Under the pieces are notes generated by a model. That model had not been told where the DNA came from and searched no databases. It saw nothing but the letters and a program-made list of their open reading frames with translations. Shown piece by piece: positions 43,337 through 52,473 of a stretch of 64,000 nt of DNA. The stretch comes from Niallia circulans (lineage in GTDB: Bacteria; Bacillota; Bacilli; Bacillales; Cytobacillaceae), in assembly GCF_007273535.1 (NCBI RefSeq), contig NZ_RIBP01000004.1, positions 3,014,001-3,078,000 on the forward strand, in the 5' to 3' direction. Position numbers and translations under genes: made by a program. How positions within the stretch are numbered: position 1 is the first letter of the stretch; the number at the start of each line of letters is the position of its first letter.

Positions 43337-44518
43337 TTAATTCTTATAAAAAATAGAGAGCTTTGCGAAAGCCTCACGAGCATTTTCAAGAGCTTCCTCT
43401 ACTGTTTCTCCTCTTTGAAGAAGAACAGCTAAGCGTCTTCCAACCGTTGCTTTTGGTTTCCCAAATATCCGGATTTGGCTGTCAGGTGAAGCAAGTGCTT
43501 GTTCGACACCACAAATTTCATAATCGCTATTATCTGCTAAAGCCTTAAGCGTTTTACTCGCACCTTTTGAATTCAGCCTGATGTGTGGAATTGGCAACCC
43601 AAGCACAGCACGAACATGAAGGGCAAATTCAGACAACTCCTGTGTGGCCATCGTCACCATACCAGTGTCGTGTGGTCTTGGAGAAACTTCACTGAAATAT
43701 ACACCTTTGTCTGTAAGGAAAAGTTCAACACCGAATAGCCCGTAGCCGCCAAGTTCATCCGTAATTTGTTTGGCAATTAATTCAGCTTGCTTCAATTGAT
43801 CTGCTGTCATTTGATGTGGCTGCCATGATTCTATATAATCACCGTCCTTTTGAATATGGCCTATCGGCGGACAAAAGTGTGTTCCATTCACTGAACGAAC
43901 GGTAAGCAGCGTGATTTCAGAGGTGAAGGTGATGAACTCCTCGACGATAACCCTTGTCTTCCTGCCACGTCCACCTTCAACCGCTTCTTGCCATGAATTT
44001 TCAACTTCGTCTGCACTTTTGCAAATGGTTTGTCCTTTTCCTGACGAACTCATAAGTGGTTTTATGACACAAGGAACACCAATATGCGCAACTGCAGTCT
44101 TTAATTCTGACAAACTATCTGCAAACTCATACTTCGCTGTCGGCACATTCAATTTCTCACTTGCCAATCTTCTGATTCCTTCTCTATCCATTGTCAAATG
44201 AACGGCATTAGCTGTTGGAATGATGTTAAAGCCTTCCTTTTCCAGTTCCACAAGTACTTCTGTTGCGATTGCTTCTATTTCAGGTACGATAAAATCCGGC
44301 TTTTCACTAATAATTACTTCTCTCAATGCTTGTCCATCTAGCATGTCTACCACATATGAACGATGGGCAACCTGCATCGCCGGCGCATTTTCATAACGGT
44401 CAACAGCAATGGTCGTTACTCCAAGTCTTTGTGCCTCTAAAATGACTTCTTTACCTAACTCTCCTGCACCAAGAAGCATTATTTTTTTCGTATGTTTGGA
44501 AGTTGGAGCTCCGAACAT
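43337..44518 (-). CDS. purT: Formate-dependent phosphoribosylglycinamide formyltransferase
   Basis: 393 residues. ATP-grasp enzyme: N-terminal KIMLLGAGELGKE, the phosphate loop KPLMSSSGKGQT, IVEEFITF, the LFLTDKGVYFSEVSPRPHDTGM metal site (in two parts) and GKPKATVGRR near the end. It makes formyl-GAR from GAR, formate and ATP, a folate-free alternative to PurN in purine synthesis. ATG with GAGGGGGAT upstream. A PurR operator at 44601-44645 precedes it, so repression by purine sufficiency is expected. Confidence 0.95.
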   Translation of the reverse strand: MFGAPTSKHTKKIMLLGAGELGKEVILEAQRLGVTTIAVDRYENAPAMQVAHRSYVVDMLDGQALREVIISEKPDFIVPEIEAIATEVLVELEKEGFNIIPTANAVHLTMDREGIRRLASEKLNVPTAKYEFADSLSELKTAVAHIGVPCVIKPLMSSSGKGQTICKSADEVENSWQEAVEGGRGRKTRVIVEEFITFTSEITLLTVRSVNGTHFCPPIGHIQKDGDYIESWQPHQMTADQLKQAELIAKQITDELGGYGLFGVELFLTDKGVYFSEVSPRPHDTGMVTMATQELSEFALHVRAVLGLPIPHIRLNSKGASKTLKALADNSDYEICGVEQALASPDSQIRIFGKPKATVGRRLAVLLQRGETVEEALENAREAFAKLSIFYKN

Positions 44519-44600
44519 TTTATCATCCCCCTCAAACTTTCGTTCCTTTATTGAGCATAATAACGTAATTCATGTATATATTTCAAGGTTTTTTCGAAAA

Positions 44601-44645
44601 AATAACGAACATTTTTTAAATACCTTCGAAATATAGTTCGGTTTT
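44601..44645. promoter_or_regulatory. PurR operator (inverted PurBox pair) of purT
   Basis: On the minus strand a perfect PurBox AAAACCGAACTAT and, inverted, AATAACGAACATT with one mismatch. The CGAAC and GTTCG cores (44606-44610, 44636-44640) are 25 nt apart, the geometry of Bacillus PurR operators. Confidence 0.75.
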
Positions 44646-44671
44646 TACTACATACAAATGTTTATAAGCAA

Positions 44672-44698
44672 AATAAAAAAGAGTGCAGTACACTCTTT
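44672..44698 (-). terminator. Terminator of the puc operon
   Basis: AAAGAGTG and CACTCTTT arms with a 5-nt loop and a T-run on the minus strand. Confidence 0.8.
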
Positions 44699-44726
44699 AA
44701 CAGTAAGCTATTTACCTATAAACCTA

Positions 44727-46031
44727 CTAAACTAGTTCGTTATAAACCGTTTTCCCGTTTAGGATAGTCCTCGTCACTTTCCCCCTAAATGTTTTTTCAA
44801 TATAAGGGCTTTGTTTATTTCGATAAAAAAGGTCGTCTTTTTTTAATGTAAACTCCCTTTTTAAATCAACTAAGCAAAGATCTGCGTCACTTCCAGCTCC
44901 AATTTTCCCTTTCTGCGGGTACAATCCGAAGCGTTTCGCAGGATTACTGCTTGTTAGGCTAGCGATAATGGAAAGTGCTACCTCCCTTTTCCAATATCCC
45001 TCTTCAAGCATTACAGTTAATGTCGATTGACAGCCTGAAATCCCCCCCCAAGCCGCGGACAAACTGCCTTTTTTCATTGATTCTAATGAAGGCGAATGAT
45101 CTGATCCGATTATGTCAATTGCTTTTGCTTTAATAGCCTGCCAAAGACCCTCTACTTCTTGGGCTGTTCTTAAAGGCGGCGCACATTTGGCAACTGCCCC
45201 GAGTTTATCCAAATCATCGACGGTCAATGATAAGTAGTGAGGGCAAGTTTCCACAGACACGTCCACTCCCCGTTTTTTGGCAGCTAGTATCGGTTCTAAT
45301 ACCTCACTGCTGCTAATATGTACAATATGAACCTTGCATTTCGTTGCTTCTGCATAGGAGAGAATGCGATTTACTGCTTCTATTTCAGAATAAATCGGCC
45401 GAGATGCGGAAAAGGAATGACCATCCTCATTTTCAATCAGCTTCCCTAATTCCTCTGTAATAATATCACTTTCTGCATGAACAGCAAGAATACTGTCAAG
45501 CGCTGCTATTTTCTTCATTCCGGCATACAATGTTTTATCATCTGCAGCTTTGAAATCGTCTATCCCGCTGTTGGACATAAATGCCTTAAACCCAATGACA
45601 CCAGCAACGTCCAGCTCTTCCAACCTCTCCAAATTTTGAGGAACAAGGCCACCCCAAAGCTTATAATCAATAAGAGATTTCTGTTTACCTAAAGCATCCT
45701 TTTGCTCATAGCCTTTCAAGTCAATAGTTGGTGGATGACTGTTTAACGGCATGTCAAAAAAAGTAGTTGCACCGCCAGCTGCCAAGCTTTTACTACCTGT
45801 TTCAAAGCCCTCCCATTCGGTTCTGCCTGGTTCATTGAAGTGAACATGTGTGTCTATAAGCCCTGGAAAAACATGCAGGCCAGCAGCGTCGATTGTTTCT
45901 GCTGTATTGTTACAATCTATTTCTTTAGCAATCTCTAAAATTTTCCCAGCCTTAATGCCAATGTCAACCATTTCCACTTTATTTTCAAACACAACATTTC
46001 CATTCTTTATGACCACATCAAACATTTTCAT
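44727..46031 (-). CDS. allB: Allantoinase
   Basis: 434 residues. Cyclic amidohydrolase with the metal ligands DTHVHFNEPGRTEWEG, the carboxylated Lys in GFKAFMSNSG, AVHAES, HIVHISS and GSDHSPS. Opens the hydantoin ring of allantoin to allantoate. It corresponds to B. subtilis pucH. The ATG at 46031 fits AGAGG better than ATG 46040, which overlaps it. Last gene of the eight-gene operon, 50 nt after the HIU hydrolase gene. Confidence 0.9.
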   Translation of the reverse strand: MKMFDVVIKNGNVVFENKVEMVDIGIKAGKILEIAKEIDCNNTAETIDAAGLHVFPGLIDTHVHFNEPGRTEWEGFETGSKSLAAGGATTFFDMPLNSHPPTIDLKGYEQKDALGKQKSLIDYKLWGGLVPQNLERLEELDVAGVIGFKAFMSNSGIDDFKAADDKTLYAGMKKIAALDSILAVHAESDIITEELGKLIENEDGHSFSASRPIYSEIEAVNRILSYAEATKCKVHIVHISSSEVLEPILAAKKRGVDVSVETCPHYLSLTVDDLDKLGAVAKCAPPLRTAQEVEGLWQAIKAKAIDIIGSDHSPSLESMKKGSLSAAWGGISGCQSTLTVMLEEGYWKREVALSIIASLTSSNPAKRFGLYPQKGKIGAGSDADLCLVDLKREFTLKKDDLFYRNKQSPYIEKTFRGKVTRTILNGKTVYNELV

Positions 46032-46081
46032 CAGCTTCATCCTCTCAGTAAAAATGCTGTATTTTTATGGTTGTAAATCTA

Positions 46082-46423
46082 TCAGCTTCCTCGGTATGTT
46101 TGATAACCCCATGCTGACAAAAGAAGAGGTATATGATAATGTGGCTCTCCCACCTTTACATGAAACCGAATTGGTACAGTTTCGAATAAAACATTAGCTG
46201 TTTTCGTGCTTTGCCAATAGTCTTTTAAATGAAACACTAATTCAAATTCTCCAGGAACCAATTCGTGCAATAGCGGCTGTTCCACCCTGCCATCATCATT
46301 TGTTCTGGCACTCGATAAAAGCAATCGCTCCTTACCTTTGTACTGCCACAACTCAACAAGTATATTGCTTCCCGGCAATCCTTGAATCAAGTCTAAAACA
46401 TGTGTTGTTATCCCTGTTCTCAT
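46082..46423 (-). CDS. pucM: 5-hydroxyisourate hydrolase (transthyretin-like)
   Basis: 113 residues. Catalytic motifs are present: THVLD near residue 7, FHVKVGEPHYHIPLLLS and the C-terminal YRGS tetrapeptide diagnostic of HIU hydrolases. Converts 5-hydroxyisourate, the product of uricase, to OHCU. Also called uraH. AGGAGG upstream. It lies between the OHCU decarboxylase and allantoinase genes. Confidence 0.95.
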   Translation of the reverse strand: MRTGITTHVLDLIQGLPGSNILVELWQYKGKERLLLSSARTNDDGRVEQPLLHELVPGEFELVFHLKDYWQSTKTANVLFETVPIRFHVKVGEPHYHIPLLLSAWGYQTYRGS

Positions 46424-46441
46424 CTCCTGCCTCCTAACGTT

Positions 46442-46954
46442 TTATGCTTCAAGCGGGTCTTTAACGATACCCTCAAGCCTTATGAAGGAAATCTTGAAAA
46501 TCTGTGATAATGCTGCAGCAAACTCTTCTTCTTTTGAATGCTTCAGCCTTCTTTCCATATCATGATAAATAGTGTCTTTCGTATGCCCTTTCACAGCAAG
46601 AATAAAAGGGAAATCAAATTTTTCTCGATACTTATTATTAAGCTGCAGAAAACGTTCGAATTCTTCTTCTGACAACTGATCCAGACCTGCTCCCTGCTGC
46701 TCCTTCACAGAGGAATCAGTCATTTTGATTCTGCCGCCTAAATCAGGATGTGCTCTGATTAACTTCAGTTGCTCGTCCTGTGATGCTTCCTTTACTACCT
46801 GCACCATGACCTCATGTAATCGATTAAGCGAATGTATGGGAAGCAATAATTCCCATGCTTTACTCGCAATCCATGGAGTATGCTCAAAAACCCAGCCGAT
46901 ACTTTCGATGAACTGTTCCTTATCCATTTTGTTTATATCTGCTAATGTATACAT
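46442..46954 (-). CDS. uraD: OHCU decarboxylase
   Basis: 170 residues. Signature HPDLGGR with the catalytic His near residue 69, plus RLHEVM, LQLNNKYREKFDFPFI and VKGHTKDTI. Makes S-allantoin from OHCU. In B. subtilis this domain is fused to uricase (PucL); here the protein ends where the decarboxylase domain ends, so uricase is absent from the fusion and from the window. Ribosome binding site GGAAAGGCGG. Confidence 0.93.
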   Translation of the reverse strand: MYTLADINKMDKEQFIESIGWVFEHTPWIASKAWELLLPIHSLNRLHEVMVQVVKEASQDEQLKLIRAHPDLGGRIKMTDSSVKEQQGAGLDQLSEEEFERFLQLNNKYREKFDFPFILAVKGHTKDTIYHDMERRLKHSKEEEFAAALSQIFKISFIRLEGIVKDPLEA

Positions 46955-46982
46955 ATGCGTCCGCCTTTCCTACTGTCAGCTG

Positions 46983-47465
46983 TTAATTTTGCTTGTTTTG
47001 CAAGATGTCAACTGCACGCAATATACCTTCATAGCCTGTGCATCTGCATAAATTACCCGAAAGTCCCTGCAGCACCTCTTCTCTTGTTGGCTGCTGTTCT
47101 TCATCTAGCAAGCTTTTTAACGCCATAATCATCCCAGGTGTGCAATACCCACATTGTAGTGCACCTCCTTGTAAAAAGGCCTCTTGGATTGGATGCAATG
47201 CTTCTGCGCTAACACTTTCAATTGTTTGAATATCTGCATCCTCCAGCTGATAGGCCATAACAAGGCAGGAGTTAACAAGCTTTCCATTCAATATGACAGA
47301 GCACGCACCACATCTGCCTACTTCACAGGAAACCTTCGTTCCAGTCAAGCTTAACTCCTGTCTTAGAATGTCCACAAGCCGGTAAGTGGCAGGAACAGCA
47401 ATATCGACCAACTGTCCATTCACATGAAATTTGATCCTTTTCTCTGCTTTCAGTTGCTCCTTCAT
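46983..47465 (-). CDS. pucE: Xanthine dehydrogenase, [2Fe-2S] subunit
   Basis: 160 residues. Plant-type ferredoxin cysteines CEVGRCGAC plus the second cluster CGYC and CRCTG, matching CoxS/XdhC-type iron-sulphur subunits. Electron relay from Mo to FAD. The ATG at 47465 has GGGAGGA upstream; the first Met of the frame (47486) has none. It overlaps pucD by 4 nt (ATGA). Confidence 0.95.
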   Translation of the reverse strand: MKEQLKAEKRIKFHVNGQLVDIAVPATYRLVDILRQELSLTGTKVSCEVGRCGACSVILNGKLVNSCLVMAYQLEDADIQTIESVSAEALHPIQEAFLQGGALQCGYCTPGMIMALKSLLDEEQQPTREEVLQGLSGNLCRCTGYEGILRAVDILQNKQN

Positions 47466-49771
47466 AAAGAGGTTCCTCCCATCCATGCGTTTGTGACATC
47501 CTTATTTATTCTTGTTATGGCGTATCCCATCATTTCCTCTGAGTTAATTGGGAGCTTATTAACCCAATGGCCGGTAGCATCATGAATCGCCGCAACAATC
47601 GCAGGAGCGACAGCAACCGTGCCTATTTCGCCTACTCCTCTTGGTCCAAAGTCATCGCCAGCTTCTAACTGTTCAATTGCTGTGACATTTGTTTGCCTTG
47701 GAATATCAAGAATCGTCGGAATTAAATAGGAATCAAGATTTTCTGTCATATACCTGCCGTTTTCCATGACAGCATCTTCCATGATTGTAAAACCAAGCGC
47801 CATGCTGCCTCCACCTTCAATTTGCCCTAAATACCCCATTGGATTAACAACTGGACCTGCAGCTATTGCATGGTCTAGCCTGCTAACATAGACTCTGCCA
47901 GTCAACACATCGACTTCCACTTCTGCTGCTGCTGCTGCAAAGGTATAAAGGTAATGCCCTCCATCAATGCTTTTTGACGTTGTCGGAAAGTGATAACTAA
48001 CAGTGACAAGTGGGCGTTTTTCAATTGTGTCTGCAATCTGTTTATATGTCATTACAAGGGTTTCAGGCACATTACCCTTATACTGCCAAACACCGCCAAC
48101 ACCCGTCTTCAGCAATTCTTTCGCAACATTAGATTGTTTTGAAACAAAGGCAAGTATTTGTTCTGACCATTCCCCTTTCAGCTTATTAACGCCGGTCCAT
48201 ACCATATTTGTAGCTCTGGAAGCAGTAGAGGAACCGGAATGGGGAACTTTTGCTGTATCGCCAATCGTTATTTCAATATCATCTGGAGAACAGTTAAAGG
48301 CTTCTGTCATAATCATTTCAATTGTGGACAGCAGCCCTTGACCACACTCTTCAAACCCAAAAGAAATGTCGAGCTTTCCATCTTCATTTAATGATAACCT
48401 TGCACCAGAAGGGTCTGATCTCCCATAACCAAGACCACCGCCATGCATCGTTATACTGTAGCCTCTTCCCTTAAGAACAAATGGCCGATTTTCATCCACT
48501 ACGCTAGAGCAATCCTGCAAAACAGGCGACTTCAGAATTTCATCTAAAACATGCCGGGCACCTGCAGTAGGGACTATCGGCTGATCGACTGGGCCAGGAT
48601 CTTCTGTTTTTCGCAAGTTCCTTTTGCGAAGCTCCGTACTGCTCATATTTATGGCTTCTGCGATTCTTTCCATTTGACTTTCAAGAGCAAAAGTTACTTG
48701 ATTGCCGCCAAACCCACGAAATTCACCAGCAACACCATTATTTGTATAGACAGAATAGCCTTCTACCTGGATATTATCCATCATGTAGGGCCCTGCACTA
48801 TGCTCAACAGAGAAATCAAGGACAGCTGGTCCTAATGTTGCATATGCTCCTGTGTCCGCCAAGATGCGCACCTTATGGGCAAGGATTTTCCCTTCCTCAT
48901 CCACACCTGTTTTCATGGTTATTTTCATTGGATGTCGTTTTAACCCTGCCTTAACAGAAGTTCTTCGTGACTGGTGAATTTTCACTGGCTGCCCTGTCAC
49001 CATTGCAAGCAGACAAATATATGGCTGAATGTTTAATTCGTCCTTGCCGCCAAATGAACCTCCTATCGGACTTGATATAACCCTTATATTGCTATCAGGT
49101 ATATTCAAGATTCTGGCAAGCTGACTCTGATCCTTAAACCCATGCTGTGTTGGAGCATAAACACACATCCCGTTGTTTTCAGGAACAGCGACTCCGCCTT
49201 CTGTCTCCATATAGGCATGCATTTGTCTTGGAGTATAGTAAACTTCTTCTAAAGTATAAGTACAAGCTGCAAAAGCTGCCTCCATATTTCCGCCTTTTTC
49301 AAAAACTGCCTTATGAAGTAGATTTCCATTATCATGCAGCTTAACTGTTTCCTCCTTCAAACTGTCTTCAGGGTCTGTAATGGGCTGAAGGGGAGAGTAG
49401 TTAACTTTAATGAGAGCTGCTGCTTTTTCGGCTATCTCAATCGTAACTGCTGCAACAGCCGCAATTGCATCGCCAATGTATCTGACCACATCATGACAAA
49501 ATACCGGCTGATCCTGGATCACAATTCCAAAGCCATTTAAACCAGGAACATCTTCAGCTGTTAAAACAGCTTTAACACCAGGAAGTTTTTTGGCTTCTGT
49601 CGTATCAATACTGGTTATCTTTGCATAAGCATGTTCACTGCGGAGCACTGTTCCATACAGCATGTTAGGAAAAGACATATCTGTGAGATACTTTAATTCT
49701 CCTGTCACCTTCTGTAAGCCGTCCCTTCTCGCCTTCCATCTCTCACCTGAGCTTTCTCTAGTTAAATGCAT
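47462..49771 (-). CDS. pucD: Xanthine dehydrogenase, molybdenum-binding subunit
   Basis: 769 residues. Xanthine dehydrogenase motifs: GGSFGGKDEL (Mo-cofactor), EFRGFGGNQV, FGFEECGQGLLST and the C-terminal GPRGVGEIGTV, whose Glu acts as catalytic base. Oxidises hypoxanthine and xanthine to urate. ATG 49771 is preceded by GGAGGA; the frame extension to GTG 49795 lies inside that site. It overlaps pucC by 14 nt. Confidence 0.95.
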   Translation of the reverse strand: MHLTRESSGERWKARRDGLQKVTGELKYLTDMSFPNMLYGTVLRSEHAYAKITSIDTTEAKKLPGVKAVLTAEDVPGLNGFGIVIQDQPVFCHDVVRYIGDAIAAVAAVTIEIAEKAAALIKVNYSPLQPITDPEDSLKEETVKLHDNGNLLHKAVFEKGGNMEAAFAACTYTLEEVYYTPRQMHAYMETEGGVAVPENNGMCVYAPTQHGFKDQSQLARILNIPDSNIRVISSPIGGSFGGKDELNIQPYICLLAMVTGQPVKIHQSRRTSVKAGLKRHPMKITMKTGVDEEGKILAHKVRILADTGAYATLGPAVLDFSVEHSAGPYMMDNIQVEGYSVYTNNGVAGEFRGFGGNQVTFALESQMERIAEAINMSSTELRKRNLRKTEDPGPVDQPIVPTAGARHVLDEILKSPVLQDCSSVVDENRPFVLKGRGYSITMHGGGLGYGRSDPSGARLSLNEDGKLDISFGFEECGQGLLSTIEMIMTEAFNCSPDDIEITIGDTAKVPHSGSSTASRATNMVWTGVNKLKGEWSEQILAFVSKQSNVAKELLKTGVGGVWQYKGNVPETLVMTYKQIADTIEKRPLVTVSYHFPTTSKSIDGGHYLYTFAAAAAEVEVDVLTGRVYVSRLDHAIAAGPVVNPMGYLGQIEGGGSMALGFTIMEDAVMENGRYMTENLDSYLIPTILDIPRQTNVTAIEQLEAGDDFGPRGVGEIGTVAVAPAIVAAIHDATGHWVNKLPINSEEMMGYAITRINKDVTNAWMGGTSL

Positions 49772-50654
49772 CTTCAGCTTCTCCTCCCTTCTCACATTTT
49801 AGGATATGCAGAATATTGGCGGTGATAATGTTGGCAGCTGCTTTCCTTCTGTAGCTGTCTGTAACAAACGGATCAGAATATGATTGGAAGCTCGTTTCAA
49901 GCAGTGCTCGAAGCTCTTGCCAATTCACATTTTTGTATTCCTTATGAAGTAAATATGCCTCACCGTCTGCGAGCCTTTGCGAAAGATGAGCTCCTCCTCC
50001 AATCGCCAGCTTGATATCTGTGATGATTTCATTTTCCAGCTTCACATAGCCAGCAGTAGAAACAATGGCAGCCGTAAAGCTTTCCCTTCTGCCTATCTTT
50101 TGAAAAAACGAACGGCTCTTCCACCCCTTTTCACACGGAATGAGAATACTTAGTAAAAGAGGTGGACCTGCCAATTGGCTTTCCTGCAGCCATTCAGACA
50201 TCGCGACAATATATGTGGAAGTACCATTAAAAAACTCAAGCTTGGCATCCAATACAAGCAGTGCGGGAATGGAATCACCGACTCTACTGCAGACATTTCC
50301 TCCTATTGTTCCTCTGTTGCGCACAGCAGGCGCGGCGATTTTTGAGCATGCTTCTGTTATAATTTTCGCTTTTTTCTGAATATTTACGTCAGAAACACAC
50401 TCAGACAGAAGGGTAGATGAGCCAATACGCAAATAGTTTTCTCCGTTTAACGTGTGTTCTGTTATACCTTTTAATCTATCAAGCTTATGGGAGCTAATTA
50501 AATGACTTGGTTTATGCTGTCCTGATTCCCAATTTAATTGCAACATAGTTCCACCAGCAACAAATACACTTTCTTCTCTTTGTAACGAAAATACATCTTC
50601 TAAAGTAACGGGTATATCAACAATTGGCTGCTCTATATTTTGTGAATTCCTCAT
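49758..50654 (-). CDS. pucC: Xanthine dehydrogenase, FAD-binding subunit
   Basis: 298 residues. FAD motifs of the CoxM class: VAGGTMLQLNWE and RNRGTIGGNVC. Passes electrons to NAD or another acceptor. ATG 50654 overlaps pucB by 4 nt. GGGAGGG upstream. Confidence 0.93.
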   Translation of the reverse strand: MRNSQNIEQPIVDIPVTLEDVFSLQREESVFVAGGTMLQLNWESGQHKPSHLISSHKLDRLKGITEHTLNGENYLRIGSSTLLSECVSDVNIQKKAKIITEACSKIAAPAVRNRGTIGGNVCSRVGDSIPALLVLDAKLEFFNGTSTYIVAMSEWLQESQLAGPPLLLSILIPCEKGWKSRSFFQKIGRRESFTAAIVSTAGYVKLENEIITDIKLAIGGGAHLSQRLADGEAYLLHKEYKNVNWQELRALLETSFQSYSDPFVTDSYRRKAAANIITANILHILKCEKGGEAEDAFN

Positions 50655-51271
50655 CTTAAGTCCCTCCCTTCCTGTTTTACACAGTATCGCTGATATTCCT
50701 TTATTGTATCGATATCAATAAATAACTCATCATCCGTTAAGGCAAGCTCTGTTCCTTTTACGTCTTTGTTCTGTAGGATTTTTTTTGCCCCCGTGTCACC
50801 AGTTAACAATAGGACCTGTTGAAATAAGGACGATGAAAGAACTACTGGCGGTTTTATCATGCCATTATGAACACAAGCGACGTATTTTTTCTCTCCCTTT
50901 ATTGGTGTAGAACGAATGAGCCTCAGCATATCTGTTGTGATAAAAGGCTGATCAGCCAAACAAATCATTACATTGGAAGCATTACGCTCGATTGCTTGCC
51001 TGATTCCTGCCCTTAAAGAGTAGGACTGCCCTTTATCTGCTTTTTCTGCTATGACAATTTCACCACAGCCATTTAAAAGCCTTTCCTTTATATCTGCGGA
51101 AATCCATTCCAATGTATCTTGCTTATTAACGACAACAAACACATATGCAGACGGAACAGTAAGAATTGTTCGTAATGCCTTCATTCCTAAGGCTTCTCCG
51201 TTAACTGGCATGGTAATTTTTTTGCAGCCCATTCGTTTGCTTTGCCCTGCTGCCAAGTAAATCACATTCAT
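50651..51271 (-). CDS. pucB: MobA-like nucleotidyltransferase for Mo cofactor
   Basis: 206 residues. The N-terminal LAAGQSKRMG loop, the LADQPFI metal motif and ALTDDELFIDIDT near the end place it among molybdopterin cytidylyl/guanylyl transferases. It probably prepares the cofactor of xanthine dehydrogenase, as PucB does. Start ATG overlaps the stop of pucA. Confidence 0.9.
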   Translation of the reverse strand: MNVIYLAAGQSKRMGCKKITMPVNGEALGMKALRTILTVPSAYVFVVVNKQDTLEWISADIKERLLNGCGEIVIAEKADKGQSYSLRAGIRQAIERNASNVMICLADQPFITTDMLRLIRSTPIKGEKKYVACVHNGMIKPPVVLSSSLFQQVLLLTGDTGAKKILQNKDVKGTELALTDDELFIDIDTIKEYQRYCVKQEGRDLR

Positions 51272-52281
51272 CCATTTAGCCCTAAAGTGCGGACTTTATT
51301 GTTTTTAACAGCGATTAACTGTGCTGCAATGCTTATGGCAATTTGTTCTGGTCCTTCTGCATTTATACCAAGTCCAACTGGAGAATGAAGCCACAGTGGT
51401 TTAGTTTTTTGTTCCAACAAGCGATCCGCTCTCTTTTTCGACCCTAAAATACCGACGAAAGCATATTCCCTCTCAAGCAAATAGTTTAATAGCTCTTTAT
51501 CCTTTTGAAAGTGATGCGTCATGATTACAATATAATCCATACTTCCTGCCTGGAAATCTTCCATAAGCTCAACAGGATTGCCAATAACGAGCATATCTGC
51601 ATCTGGAAAATGTTTATTATTACATAAAGCCGGTCGCCAATCTGCAACAATAACATGAAAACCAGCTTTTTTAGCAATATCCGCAACTGGTCTTGCATCA
51701 GGACCTGCACCATAAATAATCAGGCGCGGCTGTGCCCGAAAGGTTTGCCGAAAATAATACCCACCATCATTTTTTGGAGTAAGCCTTTTTTCTGGAAAAG
51801 CGGCAAGGTCAAAAGCCTCCCAATTACCAACTCGTTCTCCTGTTTCATTCATAAAAAAGGAGGCTTGAGAACTTAAATCCTCTTTAAGCACCTTTATATG
51901 TTCAACTGTTAGGCCATTATCCAGCCAATTCTTTACGATTTTCAGATTATTCATAGCTTTATCATCGAGTTCTTCCATCAGTACAGTTATGCTCCCGTCA
52001 CAGCCAACTCCTTGCCCCCATGATAAATCATCCTCAGAACGCATATCATAATTAACGGAAGCAGAAGCTATTCCTGTTTCCCAACTTTCTATTCTTGCTA
52101 CTATATCTTGTTCTACACAACCGCCGCTTAATAAACCCCTTTCCTGATTATCACCAGAAAAGTACATCATTGTTCCTTCCTTTCGATAGGCAGAACCTGT
52201 AACATCAATAATTGTGGCTAAATAACCACCTGGCTCACTTGCTGCAATAGTTTCTAAGACAGAATACTCATCAGATGACAT
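51268..52281 (-). CDS. pucA: XdhC/CoxI-type Mo-cofactor sulfuration/insertion protein
   Basis: 337 residues. XdhC signature GGCVEQDI near residue 55, a Rossmann segment YGAGPDARPVADIAKKAGF and GILGSKKRAD near the C-terminus. Needed to load the mature molybdenum cofactor into xanthine dehydrogenase. The ATG at 52281 with AAGGAGG 9 nt upstream is preferred over the first Met of the frame (52326). First gene of the operon; the TnrA-type box at 52343 lies just upstream. Confidence 0.9.
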   Translation of the reverse strand: MSSDEYSVLETIAASEPGGYLATIIDVTGSAYRKEGTMMYFSGDNQERGLLSGGCVEQDIVARIESWETGIASASVNYDMRSEDDLSWGQGVGCDGSITVLMEELDDKAMNNLKIVKNWLDNGLTVEHIKVLKEDLSSQASFFMNETGERVGNWEAFDLAAFPEKRLTPKNDGGYYFRQTFRAQPRLIIYGAGPDARPVADIAKKAGFHVIVADWRPALCNNKHFPDADMLVIGNPVELMEDFQAGSMDYIVIMTHHFQKDKELLNYLLEREYAFVGILGSKKRADRLLEQKTKPLWLHSPVGLGINAEGPEQIAISIAAQLIAVKNNKVRTLGLNG

Positions 52282-52342
52282 ATTACGAGACCTCCTTATA
52301 CTGCAACCCGAGAGCTTTTTATTCATAATCCAAAACCTACCA

Positions 52343-52359
52343 TGTTAATAAATATAACA
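52343..52359. promoter_or_regulatory. TnrA-type box upstream of pucA
   Basis: TGTTAATAAATATAACA matches TGTNA-N7-TNACA exactly and is palindromic, 62 nt upstream of the pucA start. Activation of purine breakdown under nitrogen limitation is the expected effect. Confidence 0.65.
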
Positions 52360-52473
52360 TCTTTTGTTATTAAAGAATATTATCTTCCTAAATAAAAAAA
52401 GTCATTGTCATAAATGCATAATAAAAACATTCATAATTAGCTAAATTATACAAATTTTCAAGTTTATTTATCC

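Noticed and set aside
44519..44600. Purine riboswitch in the purT leader
   Set aside because: No conserved purine aptamer core was recognised; PurR boxes explain the region better.
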